Assembly: GCA_035536455.1 (NCBI GenBank)
Contig: DATLOC010000005.1
Coordinates: 26,521-90,520 of the forward strand
DNA: 64,000 bases
From: DASUNQ01 sp035536455
GTDB taxonomy: Bacteria; Acidobacteriota; Thermoanaerobaculia; Multivoradales; UBA5704
Direction of reading: 5' to 3'
In this document: in pieces, positions 7,915 through 17,121 of the stretch
Numbering within the stretch: the first letter of the stretch is position 1
Layout of the letters: each line of letters begins with the position of its first letter
The notes under the pieces: generated by a model
Told to the model about the DNA's origin: nothing
Databases searched by the model: none
Seen by the model: the letters and a program-made list of their open reading frames with translations, nothing else
Program-made: the position numbers and the translations under genes

Positions 7915-9421
7915 CGACCGGGACCCGCCGCCAGGCAAGCTTCGCCGCCAGCCGCAGGTAGTCGAGCTCCGCTGCCAGCCAGAGCCTGATGCCGCGCGCC
8001 GCCATGCGCACCGGGGCGAAGCCGAGGTTGTAAAAGGCGGCGACGCGGCGGCGGTCGTTGCGCCGGCCGGCCTCGCCGGCGGCGCGGCGGGCGAGGGCGA
8101 TCTTCGCCAGGCGCCAGTTGTAGAGCCGCATCAGGTGGTAGCTGAAGAGGGCGGGCTTGGGGCCGAGCACCGGCTGCCAGTGGAAGCGGCCGTGGAGCTT
8201 GTAGGCCGGGATCACCAGGAAGAGGTAGTACAGCGCGGTGTCGATGAGGAAGGACGCCGACAGCAGGTCGTGCTCCCCCATGTAGAAGTACTTGTCCTTG
8301 TAGGCGGCGCGGAAGAAGCGCCAGTAGGAGCGCTGGAAGGCGGCGTTGTGCTCGGCGACGCGCGCGGCCACGTCCTCGCCGGCGGTCTGGGCGCCGACGA
8401 TCGCCACCGTCGCGTCCACCGTGAAGGCGGCGTGGTCGAGGCCCGGCGAGTAGTAGGGGTCGAGGAACGCGGCGGCGTCGCCGAGGAGCGCCCAGCCCGG
8501 CCCCATGTACTGGCGGCAGACGTAGGGGAGGTAGGAGTAGCCGCGCAGGTCCTCGCTGCGCAGCCGCGCTCCCTCGATCAGCTCGGCGAGGGCCGGGATG
8601 GCGCGCAGGAAGGCGACGAAATCGGCCTCGCGGTCGCGCCCCTGGTCGAGGGTGTGGATGCGCCGGTCGTAGACCACGCCGATGCTGGTCTCGCCGTTTC
8701 CCAGCGGGATGACCCAGATCCAGTAGCCGAACCCCATGTAGTGGTTGGTGGCCAGGCGGCGGGAGCCGACGTTGCCGCGCGACAAGGCCAGCGGCCCGCG
8801 CGCCGCCAGGTCGTCGACGTGGCGCACCCCCTGCCAGCGCCCCCAGACGGCGGCCGTCGGGTGCTCCTCGTTGCGCTCGACGAGCCCCAGTCGCTTGCCG
8901 AGGAAGGTGGCACGGCCGGTGGCGTCGAGGAGCCAGCGGCAGGCGACGGTCTCGACGCCCTCGGCGGACTCGATCCTCAGCCGGTGGTCGTGGTCGCCGA
9001 GCTCCACCTCGCGCGCCCGCGCCGGGCGGCGCAGCTCCGCCCCCTCGGCGACGGCGGAAGCGAGGAGGTGCTCGTCGAGGGTGTCGCGGCGGAGCTGGAA
9101 GGAGGGGACGGTGCTGCGCAGGTAGGGTCCGGTCTCGCTGGCGTTGGCGTGGCCGGAGACCCGCTCGTTAGAGAACCAGTAGCGCAGCCCCTCCTTGGGC
9201 AGGTGCTCGCTCTCCAGGTGCCGCCACTGGGCCAGCCTCCGGGTGAGGAACATGCCCGACATCTCGGTCGTGGCCTCGCCGACCTTGGCGTCGAAGGCCT
9301 CCTGCTTCTCGACGATCAGGACCGAGAGATGCGGGTGGTCGCGGCGCAGCAGGAGCGCCGCCGAGGCGCCGCTGAAGGCCCCGCCGAGCACCACCACGTC
9401 GTAGCGCCGTACCGCGTCCAT
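7874..9421 (-). CDS. FAD-dependent monooxygenase of the flavin halogenase / geranylgeranyl reductase superfamily
   Basis: From the ATG at 9421 the protein has 515 residues. The N-terminal GGAFSGAS loop binds FAD. A VGEAT motif follows near residue 47, and WIWVIP appears near residue 250, matching the WxWxIP signature of flavin-dependent halogenases. The second FAD-contact block GDAAAFLDPYYSPGLD lies near residue 315. The family chlorinates or brominates aromatic substrates, though many members with this motif are uncharacterised reductases or hydroxylases. No flavin reductase or biosynthetic cluster lies nearby. An upstream ATG at 9457 would add 12 Pro-rich residues with no family support, so I prefer 9421. 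Confidence 0.8.
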   Translation of the reverse strand: MDAVRRYDVVVLGGAFSGASAALLLRRDHPHLSVLIVEKQEAFDAKVGEATTEMSGMFLTRRLAQWRHLESEHLPKEGLRYWFSNERVSGHANASETGPYLRSTVPSFQLRRDTLDEHLLASAVAEGAELRRPARAREVELGDHDHRLRIESAEGVETVACRWLLDATGRATFLGKRLGLVERNEEHPTAAVWGRWQGVRHVDDLAARGPLALSRGNVGSRRLATNHYMGFGYWIWVIPLGNGETSIGVVYDRRIHTLDQGRDREADFVAFLRAIPALAELIEGARLRSEDLRGYSYLPYVCRQYMGPGWALLGDAAAFLDPYYSPGLDHAAFTVDATVAIVGAQTAGEDVAARVAEHNAAFQRSYWRFFRAAYKDKYFYMGEHDLLSASFLIDTALYYLFLVIPAYKLHGRFHWQPVLGPKPALFSYHLMRLYNWRLAKIALARRAAGEAGRRNDRRRVAAFYNLGFAPVRMAARGIRLWLAAELDYLRLAAKLAWRRVPVVTPEPAVRPNPGP

Positions 9422-9466
9422 CGTCCCGGCCGATCCTACCGCGGGAGGCGGGGGCACGTCGCTTGC

Positions 9467-9494
9467 ACTGTCCGGAAGACAGTCTTAAAGGAGG
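9467..9494 (+). promoter_or_regulatory. Inverted repeat and ribosome binding site before the DUF2383 gene
   Basis: ACTGTC (9467-9472) and GACAGT (9478-9483) form a perfect inverted repeat with a 5-nt centre, directly followed by the ribosome binding site AAAGGAGG (9487-9494). It could be an operator, or a hairpin that controls access to the ribosome binding site. It sits in the 81-bp divergent gap with the flavoprotein gene. Confidence 0.45.
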
Positions 9495-9502
9495 ACTACT
9501 GC

Positions 9503-9985
9503 ATGACGACCAACACCATGACCGGCATCGAGACCCTCAACAGCCTCTTGCGCGGCGAGATGTCGGCGATCGAGACCTATCGCTTGGCGATCGAGAAGCT
9601 CGGCAACGAGCCGGGCGCGGAGGACCTGCACGCCTTCCAGCGCGAGCACCGCGACGCCGCCGACCGCCTCTGGCACCACGTCGAGCGCCACGAGGGGCGG
9701 CCGCCGGCCGACTCCGGGCCCTGGGGGAGCTTCGCCAAGCTGGTGCAGGGGACGGCCAACCTGTTCGGCGACGCCGCGGCCCTCAAGTCCCTCAAGGAGG
9801 GCGAGGAGCACGGCCTCAAGGAGTACGAGGAGGCGCTCCGCAACACCGACCTGCCCGAGAAGAGCAGGGAGCTGCTCGGCGAGCTCCTGGCCAAGCAGCG
9901 CCAGCACATCGCCACCCTCGACCGGCTGATCGAGGTCCAGCTCGGCAGCGCTCGTCCCGCGACCCCGCCCAACACCCGGATGTAG
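9503..9985 (+). CDS. DUF2383 (PA2169-type) ferritin-like four-helix protein
   Basis: The ATG at 9503 has AAAGGAGG 8 nt upstream, so I take this start instead of the much longer open frame. The 160-residue product is mostly helical and begins with IETLNSLLRGEMSAIETYR, typical of the DUF2383 family. Glu and His residues recur at helix positions (REHRDAADRLWHHVERHEG, later QRQHIATLDRL), as in ferritin-like bundles. The family is often seen with stress genes; its activity is not established. The gene appears monocistronic, with a strong hairpin directly after it. Confidence 0.8.
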   Translation: MTTNTMTGIETLNSLLRGEMSAIETYRLAIEKLGNEPGAEDLHAFQREHRDAADRLWHHVERHEGRPPADSGPWGSFAKLVQGTANLFGDAAALKSLKEGEEHGLKEYEEALRNTDLPEKSRELLGELLAKQRQHIATLDRLIEVQLGSARPATPPNTRM

Positions 9986-9988
9986 AGC

Positions 9989-10015
9989 TGTACGGTTCAG
10001 GGCCGGCGCCCGCGA
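9989..10015 (+). repeat. Copy 1 of an intergenic element (TGTAC-GGTTCAGGG-CCGGCGCCCGCGA)
   Basis: These bases recur almost unchanged, apart from one- and two-base insertions, on the minus strand at 38945-38915 between the phosphofructokinase and Hsp20 genes. Here the right part forms the left arm of the hairpin at 10002-10025. Confidence 0.6.
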
Positions 10016-10025
10016 GGGCGCCGGC
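10002..10025 (+). terminator. Perfect 10-bp hairpin with GCGA loop
   Basis: GCCGGCGCCC (10002-10011) pairs perfectly with GGGCGCCGGC (10016-10025) around a GCGA tetraloop, 17 nt after the DUF2383 stop. There is no T-run, so it may work as a Rho-dependent or stabilising 3' structure. Confidence 0.6.
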
Positions 10026-10062
10026 TCAGCTCTCCTCTCCCACCCTGCCGCGCCGTTCCTGC

Positions 10063-10071
10063 TGATATGAT
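10063..10071 (+). promoter_or_regulatory. Extended -10 promoter candidate for the patatin operon
   Basis: TGATATGAT is an extended -10 element (TGn-TATGAT). No good -35 is seen upstream, as is usual for extended -10 promoters. It would give a leader of about 80 nt before the first gene of the six-gene operon. Confidence 0.45.
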
Positions 10072-10156
10072 GTAACGGTCAATTCGGGCAAACAGCCTAA
10101 GCAACAGGCCGCTCCGGCGGTGGCGCGGCCGGCGTCTCATCGCGGAGAGGACCACC

Positions 10157-12631
10157 ATGCGGTCTCGTTGTCTCCTCGGCACCTGCCTTCTCCTCCTCCT
10201 GGCCCGTGGTGCGGTTTCGGCCGCCACCCCGCCGCCCCCGTCATCCCCGGAAGCGCGGCAGCAACGGCAGGAGCTGACCGACGTCCCCTACCGGCCGACG
10301 GCGCCGACCCGCGAGCTGCGTCTCGGCCTCGTCTGCTACGGCGGCGTCTCCCTTGCCATCTACATGCACGGCATCACCCGCGAGCTGCACAACCTGGTGC
10401 TCGCCTCGCGCGCCCTGGAGGCCGACGTGCCGGCCGACGAGCTGCCGCCGGGCTCCATCCGCGCCTACCACGCGGCCCTCGCCGACCTCGAGCGCCGGGA
10501 CGGCGTCCAGACGCGCGTCCTGATCGACTCGATCGCCGGCACCTCGGCCGGCGGCATCAACGGCGTCTTCCTGGCCAAGGCCCTGGCCCACGACCTGCCG
10601 CAGGACTCGCTGCGCGACCTCTGGCTGGAAAAGGGGGACATCAACCGCCTGCTCGGCGGCCGCTTCCAGGGCTTCCTGCGCCTCGTCCGCCTGGCCGTCG
10701 GCCTGCCGTTCGGCAAGGCCCGGCCGCCGCTTTCGGGCGACCTGATGTTCCGTTGGATCCACGAGGCGCTGACCGAGATGAACCGGCACGAGCAGCGGCT
10801 GTCGCTGGTGCCGCGCGGCCACGAGCTGCGGCTCTTCGTCACCGCCACCGACTTCTACGGCCTGGCCCGCCACGTGCCGGTGGGGGACCCGGCGGCGGCG
10901 ATCGAGAAGCAGCACCGCGGCGTGCTCTCGTTCCGCTACGCCCGCCGCCCCGACGGCACACCGTCCGCCGACGACTTCGGCCCCGAGGACGACCCGGTCC
11001 TCGCCTTCGCCGCTCGCGCCACCTCCTCGTTCCCGGGCGCCTTCCCGCCGATCAACCTGCGCAACATCCAGAAGAACGTCGCCGGGGTCAGCGACGAGCG
11101 GCTGCGCGAGATCGCCGAGCAGTTCTTCCGCCTCTACGAGCTGGAGGATGCGGACGCCGCCGAGACCTACTTCGTGGACGGCGGCGTGCTCGACAACTAC
11201 CCCTTCGGCCTGACCATCGCCGACATCGTCTCCCGCCCCTCGGCGCGCGAGGCCAAGCGCCTGCTGCTCTACCTGCAGCCCGACCCGGGGCAGCCGCCGG
11301 GCGCCGCGCCGGGCCGCGAGCCGGGGTTCGTGGGCACGATCTGGGGCGGCCTCTCGACGATCTCGGGCTACGAGCCGATCGCCGACGACCTCGGGCGGGT
11401 GCAGAGCTTCAACGCCCGCGTGGCGCGGCTCAAGGACATCATCGCGCGCTCGACGCCGGCGGTGAGCGACGTGCTCGCCGACCGCGCCGGCCTCGACCCC
11501 GGCAAGGCGCTGCCGCCCTTGGAGGAGATCGCCGGCAAGCGGCAGCTCCTCGACCAGCTGGTGCGGGAGACCTCGCCGCTCCTCTACGAGGGCTACTTCC
11601 AGATCCGCGTCCACTCGGTCGTGGACCAGCTCGGCTCGGTGCTCGCGCGCCGCTGTGCCTTCCCGCCCGAGAGCAACCACGCCCTCTTCGTCGCCGCGGC
11701 GGTGCGCGACTGGGCCGGGCGCCACCGCCTGATCGGCGACGCCGCCGACCGCGCGGCGCAGGAGCGCTTCGTCGCCGCGCTCGACCTCGGCTACAGCCGC
11801 CGCCAGCTTCGCTTCGTCGAGGACGCCGTCGACTCGCTCTACGCCGAGATCGCGCCGGGCGCGCACCCCGACCGCGGCGAGCTCGACGCCGCGAAAGTGC
11901 GGCTCCAGGAGGTCGTCGAGGAGCTGTCGGCGGTGATCCAGGGGCGCGACCTGCCGGCGGCGCTGCAGCAGGAGCTCGCCGGGCTGTGCGGCACCGTCGA
12001 TCCCTGGGCCGGCGGCGCGGCGCTGTCGGCCGCCGCGGCGGCCTGGGCCGGCGAGCACGCCGGGGCGCTCGACAGGCTCGAGGAGGCTCTGGTGAGCCAC
12101 GTCGGCGGCCGCCGCGAGGCAATCCGCGCGAAGCTCTACGCGGTCTTCCGCGACCTGACCGGCGGCTGGGCGCCGGCGGCGCGCGAGCGCGTCCTCGTCC
12201 AGTACCTCGGCTTCCCCTTTTGGGACGCCCTCGTCTACCCGCTGCGCAGCCTGGGGGACGTCGGCGAGATCCAGGAGATCAACGTCTACCGCATCAGCCC
12301 GGACGACGCCGTCGCGCTCGGCGGCGGCATCGCGGCCGAGAAGCTCGAAGGGGTGGCGCTCGGCCACTTCGCCGCCTTCTTCGCCCGCGACAAGCGCGAG
12401 AACGACTACCTCTGGGGGCGGCTCGACGGCGCCGAGCGCCTGCTGGCGCTGCTCGGGCCGGAGGGCCGGCGGCACCTCGGCGCCGCCTTCTCGGGCGTGC
12501 TCGATGAGGAGGCCCCGGCCCTGCCGACGACGGCCGGCCTCGTCCGCGAGCTGCGGCGCAAGATCGACAGCCTGCCCGCGGCGGCCGCCCAAACCGACGC
12601 AGCACTCGAACCGAAGGGGGGATCCCGGTGA
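10157..12631 (+). CDS. Exported patatin-like phospholipase
   Basis: The product has 824 residues with a signal peptide of about 22 residues. The patatin core begins at LRLGLVCYGGVSLAIYMHG (glycine-rich oxyanion hole). It has the nucleophile Ser130 in AGTSAGG and the catalytic Asp341 in VDGGVLDNYPF, so the Ser-Asp dyad is complete. Residues after ~450 are helical and of unknown role, as in the longer patatin-related proteins. Substrates are likely acyl lipids or esters outside the cytoplasm. GGAGAGGA precedes the ATG. The stop overlaps the GTG start of the cytochrome gene, so the two are translationally coupled. Confidence 0.88.
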   Translation: MRSRCLLGTCLLLLLARGAVSAATPPPPSSPEARQQRQELTDVPYRPTAPTRELRLGLVCYGGVSLAIYMHGITRELHNLVLASRALEADVPADELPPGSIRAYHAALADLERRDGVQTRVLIDSIAGTSAGGINGVFLAKALAHDLPQDSLRDLWLEKGDINRLLGGRFQGFLRLVRLAVGLPFGKARPPLSGDLMFRWIHEALTEMNRHEQRLSLVPRGHELRLFVTATDFYGLARHVPVGDPAAAIEKQHRGVLSFRYARRPDGTPSADDFGPEDDPVLAFAARATSSFPGAFPPINLRNIQKNVAGVSDERLREIAEQFFRLYELEDADAAETYFVDGGVLDNYPFGLTIADIVSRPSAREAKRLLLYLQPDPGQPPGAAPGREPGFVGTIWGGLSTISGYEPIADDLGRVQSFNARVARLKDIIARSTPAVSDVLADRAGLDPGKALPPLEEIAGKRQLLDQLVRETSPLLYEGYFQIRVHSVVDQLGSVLARRCAFPPESNHALFVAAAVRDWAGRHRLIGDAADRAAQERFVAALDLGYSRRQLRFVEDAVDSLYAEIAPGAHPDRGELDAAKVRLQEVVEELSAVIQGRDLPAALQQELAGLCGTVDPWAGGAALSAAAAAWAGEHAGALDRLEEALVSHVGGRREAIRAKLYAVFRDLTGGWAPAARERVLVQYLGFPFWDALVYPLRSLGDVGEIQEINVYRISPDDAVALGGGIAAEKLEGVALGHFAAFFARDKRENDYLWGRLDGAERLLALLGPEGRRHLGAAFSGVLDEEAPALPTTAGLVRELRRKIDSLPAAAAQTDAALEPKGGSR

Positions 12632-15192
12632 AGAAAGCCCTGATCGTTGTCGCCCTGGTGGTGGTGGCGGTAGTGGCGGTGCTCGCCGCCGGCTTCTGGC
12701 TCGACCGCCGGAAGCCGGAGCCGGGCACGGTGCTCGACGAGGCGGCGGCGGCAGACCGCGAGCCGGAGAGCCTGCGCGGCGCCGACGAGGACTACTTCCA
12801 CGACATGGACTACGGCGCCACGCACGACCCCGAGGCGCTGCGCGCCGCGCTCGACCCCTACGTGCCCGGCATCTCCGCCGCCGACGCCGTCAAGGCGGTG
12901 GCGCGGGGGCGCAACAACTGGAACGTCTGGAGCGGCGGCAACGACCGCTTCTGGGACGAGATCTCGCGCCGCAGCGTGAACGCGCTCGACTTCCTCAAGA
13001 CGATCTCCGGCCACCCCAGCCTGCGCTACGGCCGGCACAACCGCTGGGAGTACCTGGGGCTGGTCAACGAGCCCTGCTTCGAGGAGGCCAAGGGGCCGAA
13101 CAAGGACCGCTTCGACCTCTGGCTCGACGTGCGCAAGGCAGGGCCCGGCTGCCCGCCCGATCCCTTCGAGAACGAGACCAAGTACCCGGGCGTCAAGACC
13201 GGCGCCCGCGGCAGCGCGCACCTCCCGGTCGGCTCCTACTACGGCTACGCCACCGGCGTCGTCGGCCTGCGCCTCTTCCCCAACCCGGCGTTCGACGAGA
13301 AGGCCGCCGAGGAATGGGACGCCGAGAAGTACTACACCGACCCCGACTACTACAACCGCGAGAAGCTGGTGAAGCCCTACCGGGTCGGGATGTCCTGCGG
13401 CTTCTGCCACGTCGGGCCCAACCCCACGAACCCGCCGGCCGACCCCGAGAACCCGACCTGGGCGAACCTCAACAGCAACCCCGGCGCCCAGTACTTCTGG
13501 ACCGACCGCATTTTCTTCTGGCCCCCCGACGACTCCCTGCAGCCCGGCGTCGAGCGCGAGCCGCAGCAGAAGAAGTCGGACAACTACATCTTCCAGCTCT
13601 TCCACACCTCCCGGCCGGGGGCGCTCGACACCTCGCTCGTCTCCTCCGACATGATCAACAACCCGCGCACCATGAACGCGGTCTACAACGTCGGCGCGCG
13701 GCTGGCGAACGCTGAGCGCTGGGGCAAGGAGAAGCTCGACGGCGGCGGCCGCGACAACCGGCAGTTCAACGACTTCGTCCCGGCCGGGAGCCCGCTCGCC
13801 AAGTACTACAGCGACCCGGACGCGGTGTTCACGCCGCGCGTCCTCAAGGACGGCGCCGACTCGGTGGGGGCCCTGGGGGCGCTCAACCGCGTCTTCATTA
13901 ACATCGGCATGTTCAGCGAGGAGTGGCTGCTGCACTTCATCCCGATGGTCGGCGGCCCCGACGTGACGCCGATCAAGATCGCCGACGCGCGGCGCAACTC
14001 CTCCTATTGGCGCGCCAACGAGCTGCAGACGCCGGACACCGCGCTCTTCTTCCTCGCCACCGCCAAGCCCGACTACTTGAAGAACGCTCCGGGAGGGAGC
14101 GCCTACTTGGGCGGCGGCGGCGCGCTGACCCGCGGCAAAGAGGTCTTCGCCGAGCGCTGCGCCCGCTGCCATTCGAGCAAGCTGCCGCCCAAGGCGGCCA
14201 CCAACTTCTTCCCCGACAACGGGTGCGTCGGCCCCAACTACCTCGACTGCTGGAACGACTACTGGCGCTGGACGAAGACGCCGGAGTTCAGGAGCGCGAT
14301 GCGCGAGATCGTCCTCGCCGAGGACTTCCTGGAGGACAACTTCCTCTCGACCGAGCTGCGCGTGCCGGTGACGCTGCTGCAGACCAACGCCTGCAGCCCG
14401 CTCGCCACCAACGCCATCGAGGACAACATCTGGGACAACTTCTCCTCGGCGTCCTACAAGAGCCTGCCCTCGGTGGGGAAGGTCATGGTCCACCGGCCGT
14501 ACAGCGGCGAGCCCTACCTCTACACGATGCCCGCCGGCGGCCGCGGCTACACCCGGCCGGCGTCGCTGATCAGCCTCTGGTCGACCTCGCCGTATCTCCT
14601 CAACAACACGGTCGGCCAGTTCTACTGGAGCGGCTCGGTCGCCGACCGCATGGCGGGCTTCGAGGACGGCATCCGCAAGATGCTCTGGCCGTCGCGGCGG
14701 GAGGGGGACCGCAGCTATAAGACGGTCTCCGGCCACTCGCACCCGGGCGTCATCGACGTCACCACCGAGCGCAGCTACCTGCGGGCGAGCGCCGGCTTCC
14801 TACCCGGCTTCCTGGCGCCGCTCACCGGCCTCCTCGACCGCCTGATCCCCAACGTCTTCGGCGGCGGCGGCATCGAGCTCGGGCCGATCCCCAAGGGGAC
14901 CCCCGTCAACCTGCTGACCAACATCGACCTGCAGAAGAAGCCGCAGGTGCTGGCCCTGCTGCTGCGCATCAAGCGCGACCTCAAGGCGCTGCCGCGCGAT
15001 GCCAGCGACGAGGAGGCGCGCAAGGTCTTCCGCAACCTGGTGCCCAAGCTCCTCGAGGTCAACAAGTGCCCCGATTTCGTGGTCAACCGCGGCCACTACT
15101 TCGGTACCAGCTTCCTCCCCGCGAGCGAGCGGGAGCCGGGGTTGAGCGACGCCGACAAGGAGGCCCTGATCCAGTTCCTCAAGACGTTCTGA
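12628..15192 (+). CDS. Large membrane-anchored diheme cytochrome c
   Basis: The GTG start lies inside the patatin stop (GTGA overlap). Residues ~2-24 form one hydrophobic anchor. Two c-type heme sites are visible: CGFCH at 257-261 and CARCH at 511-515, 254 residues apart. The length (854 residues), wide heme spacing and N-terminal blocks such as GRNNWNVWSGGNDRFWD recall the RoxA/RoxB rubber-oxygenase type of diheme cytochrome, and more remotely the MauG/peroxidase group. I cannot verify this without an alignment. The protein most likely faces the periplasm. It could accept electrons from the GMC flavoprotein encoded next, or itself oxidise a bulky hydrophobic substrate. Confidence 0.8.
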   Translation: MKKALIVVALVVVAVVAVLAAGFWLDRRKPEPGTVLDEAAAADREPESLRGADEDYFHDMDYGATHDPEALRAALDPYVPGISAADAVKAVARGRNNWNVWSGGNDRFWDEISRRSVNALDFLKTISGHPSLRYGRHNRWEYLGLVNEPCFEEAKGPNKDRFDLWLDVRKAGPGCPPDPFENETKYPGVKTGARGSAHLPVGSYYGYATGVVGLRLFPNPAFDEKAAEEWDAEKYYTDPDYYNREKLVKPYRVGMSCGFCHVGPNPTNPPADPENPTWANLNSNPGAQYFWTDRIFFWPPDDSLQPGVEREPQQKKSDNYIFQLFHTSRPGALDTSLVSSDMINNPRTMNAVYNVGARLANAERWGKEKLDGGGRDNRQFNDFVPAGSPLAKYYSDPDAVFTPRVLKDGADSVGALGALNRVFINIGMFSEEWLLHFIPMVGGPDVTPIKIADARRNSSYWRANELQTPDTALFFLATAKPDYLKNAPGGSAYLGGGGALTRGKEVFAERCARCHSSKLPPKAATNFFPDNGCVGPNYLDCWNDYWRWTKTPEFRSAMREIVLAEDFLEDNFLSTELRVPVTLLQTNACSPLATNAIEDNIWDNFSSASYKSLPSVGKVMVHRPYSGEPYLYTMPAGGRGYTRPASLISLWSTSPYLLNNTVGQFYWSGSVADRMAGFEDGIRKMLWPSRREGDRSYKTVSGHSHPGVIDVTTERSYLRASAGFLPGFLAPLTGLLDRLIPNVFGGGGIELGPIPKGTPVNLLTNIDLQKKPQVLALLLRIKRDLKALPRDASDEEARKVFRNLVPKLLEVNKCPDFVVNRGHYFGTSFLPASEREPGLSDADKEALIQFLKTF

Positions 15193-15212
15193 GCGGCCGA
15201 GAGACGACGCGC

Positions 15213-17108
15213 ATGAGCCCGCCTTCCGACTGCAGCGCCGAGTACGAGTACGTCGTCGTCGGCTCGGGCGCCGGCGGCGGCACCGTCGCCGCCCGCCTGG
15301 CCGAGGAGGGGCGCCGCGTCCTGCTGCTCGAAGCCGGCGGCGACCCGCTCGAGCTCCAGGGCGGCGACCCGGCGCAGCCGGACGGCGACCGCCTGCCGGA
15401 CGACTACCAGGTGCCGGTTTTCCACCCTTTCGCCTCGGAGAACGACGCGCTGCGCTGGGACTTCTTCGTCCGCCACTACGCCGACGACGCGGTCCAGCGC
15501 CTGGACCCCAAGTACCGCGAGGAGCTCGACGGCCGGCGGGTGGACGGCGTCCTCTACCCGCGCTCGGGCTGCCTGGGCGGCTGCACCGCCCACAACGCCA
15601 TGATCACCGTCTACCCGCACAACGCCGACTGGGACGAGCTCGCCGCGCTCACCGGCGACAGCTCCTGGGCCTCGGGCAACATGCGGAAGTACTTCCAGCG
15701 CCTCGAGGACTGCCACCACCGGCCGGCCTGGCGCGCCATCGCCAAGCTCGGCATCAACCCCACCCGCCACGGCTTCGGCGGCTGGCTGCACACCGAGAAG
15801 GCGATCCCGGAGGCGGCGTTCGACGACAAGAAGCTGGTCACCACCCTCATCGACTCCGCCGCCGCCGAGGTCGAGGAGCTGGGCGGCTCGCTCATCGAGC
15901 GGATCAAGTGGTTCGTGCAGGGGAAGGGCGATCCCAACGACTGGCGGCTGGTGCAGGGCAACTCGACCGGCCTCCGCTACCCGCCGCTCGCCACCCACCG
16001 CCACGCCCGCTACGGCGCCCGCGAGCGGGTGCGCGAGGTGGAGAAGAGCAGCCGCGGCCGGCTGACCGTCGAGCTCGACGCCCTCGCCACGCGCGTGCTC
16101 TTCGACGACGGCAACCGCGCCACCGGCGTCGAGTACCTCAAGGGTGCGCGGCTCTACCGCGCCGCCAGGAACCCGAGCGCCGATCCCGGCGAGCTGCGGC
16201 GCGCGAGGGCGACGCGCGAGGTGATCCTGGCCGGCGGCGCCTACAACACGCCGCAGCTCCTGATGCTCTCGGGGATCGGCCCGGCGGCGGAGCTGGCCAA
16301 GCACGGCATCCCGCTGCGCGTCGACCTGCCGGGGGTGGGCAGCAACCTCCAGGACCGCTACGAGGTCGGCGTCGTCAACCGCATGAACTTCGACGCCTGG
16401 TGGGTGTTGGAGGGCGCCAAGTTCGCCGCCGGGGACCCGCAGCACGAGCAGTGGAAGACGCAGCGCAAGGGGGTCTACACCACCAACGGCGCGGTGCTGG
16501 CGGTGGTCAAGCGCTCCTTCCCCGAGCGCCCGCTGCCCGACCTCTTCTGCTTCGCGCTGCTCGGTCTCTTCCGCGGCTACTTCCCGGGCTACTCGGCGCT
16601 CTTCGCCCAGCACCTCAACTACCTCACCTGGGCGATCCTCAAGGCGCACACCAAGAACAACGCCGGCACCGTGCGCCTGCGCTCCGCCGACCCGCGCGAC
16701 ATGCCGGCGGTCTGCTTCCACTACTTCGAGGAGGGGAGCGACGAGGGCGGCGAGGACCTGCAGTCGATCGTCGAAGGGGTCAAGTTCGTGCGCAAGCTGA
16801 CGGCGCCGCTCAAGCGCCGCGGCCTGATCGCCGAGGAGGAGCTGCCCGGCGAGGCCGTCCAGAGCGATCCTGAGCTGTGCAAGTTCGTGCGCGAGAACGC
16901 CTGGGGGCACCACGCCTCCTGCTCCTGCCCTGTCGGCGACCGCGACAAGGGCGGCGTCGTCAACAGCAACTTCGAGGTCCACGGCACCCGCGGCCTGCGC
17001 ATCGTCGACGCCTCGGTCTTCCCCAAGATCCCCGGCTTCTTCATCGTCTCTTCGGTCTACACGATCGGCGAGAAGGCCGCCGACGTGATCCTCAAGAGCA
17101 CCCGCTAG
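15213..17108 (+). CDS. GMC family oxidoreductase (FAD-dependent alcohol dehydrogenase/oxidase)
   Basis: The ATG at 15213 lies 20 nt after the cytochrome stop and gives 631 residues. GSGAGGGTVAARLAEEG near residue 16 is the FAD-binding loop. The second GMC signature appears as GGAYNTPQLLMLSGIG near residue 350. The C-terminal active site has the His pair in AWGHHASCSCPVGD, and the FAD-contact block ends GLRIVDASVFP. The family oxidises alcohols such as choline, sterols or long-chain alcohols. With a cytochrome encoded directly upstream, use of a c-type cytochrome rather than oxygen as electron acceptor is plausible. No signal peptide is seen, so its location is unclear. Confidence 0.88.
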   Translation: MSPPSDCSAEYEYVVVGSGAGGGTVAARLAEEGRRVLLLEAGGDPLELQGGDPAQPDGDRLPDDYQVPVFHPFASENDALRWDFFVRHYADDAVQRLDPKYREELDGRRVDGVLYPRSGCLGGCTAHNAMITVYPHNADWDELAALTGDSSWASGNMRKYFQRLEDCHHRPAWRAIAKLGINPTRHGFGGWLHTEKAIPEAAFDDKKLVTTLIDSAAAEVEELGGSLIERIKWFVQGKGDPNDWRLVQGNSTGLRYPPLATHRHARYGARERVREVEKSSRGRLTVELDALATRVLFDDGNRATGVEYLKGARLYRAARNPSADPGELRRARATREVILAGGAYNTPQLLMLSGIGPAAELAKHGIPLRVDLPGVGSNLQDRYEVGVVNRMNFDAWWVLEGAKFAAGDPQHEQWKTQRKGVYTTNGAVLAVVKRSFPERPLPDLFCFALLGLFRGYFPGYSALFAQHLNYLTWAILKAHTKNNAGTVRLRSADPRDMPAVCFHYFEEGSDEGGEDLQSIVEGVKFVRKLTAPLKRRGLIAEEELPGEAVQSDPELCKFVRENAWGHHASCSCPVGDRDKGGVVNSNFEVHGTRGLRIVDASVFPKIPGFFIVSSVYTIGEKAADVILKSTR

Positions 17109-17121
17109 CGGAGGCACCGCC

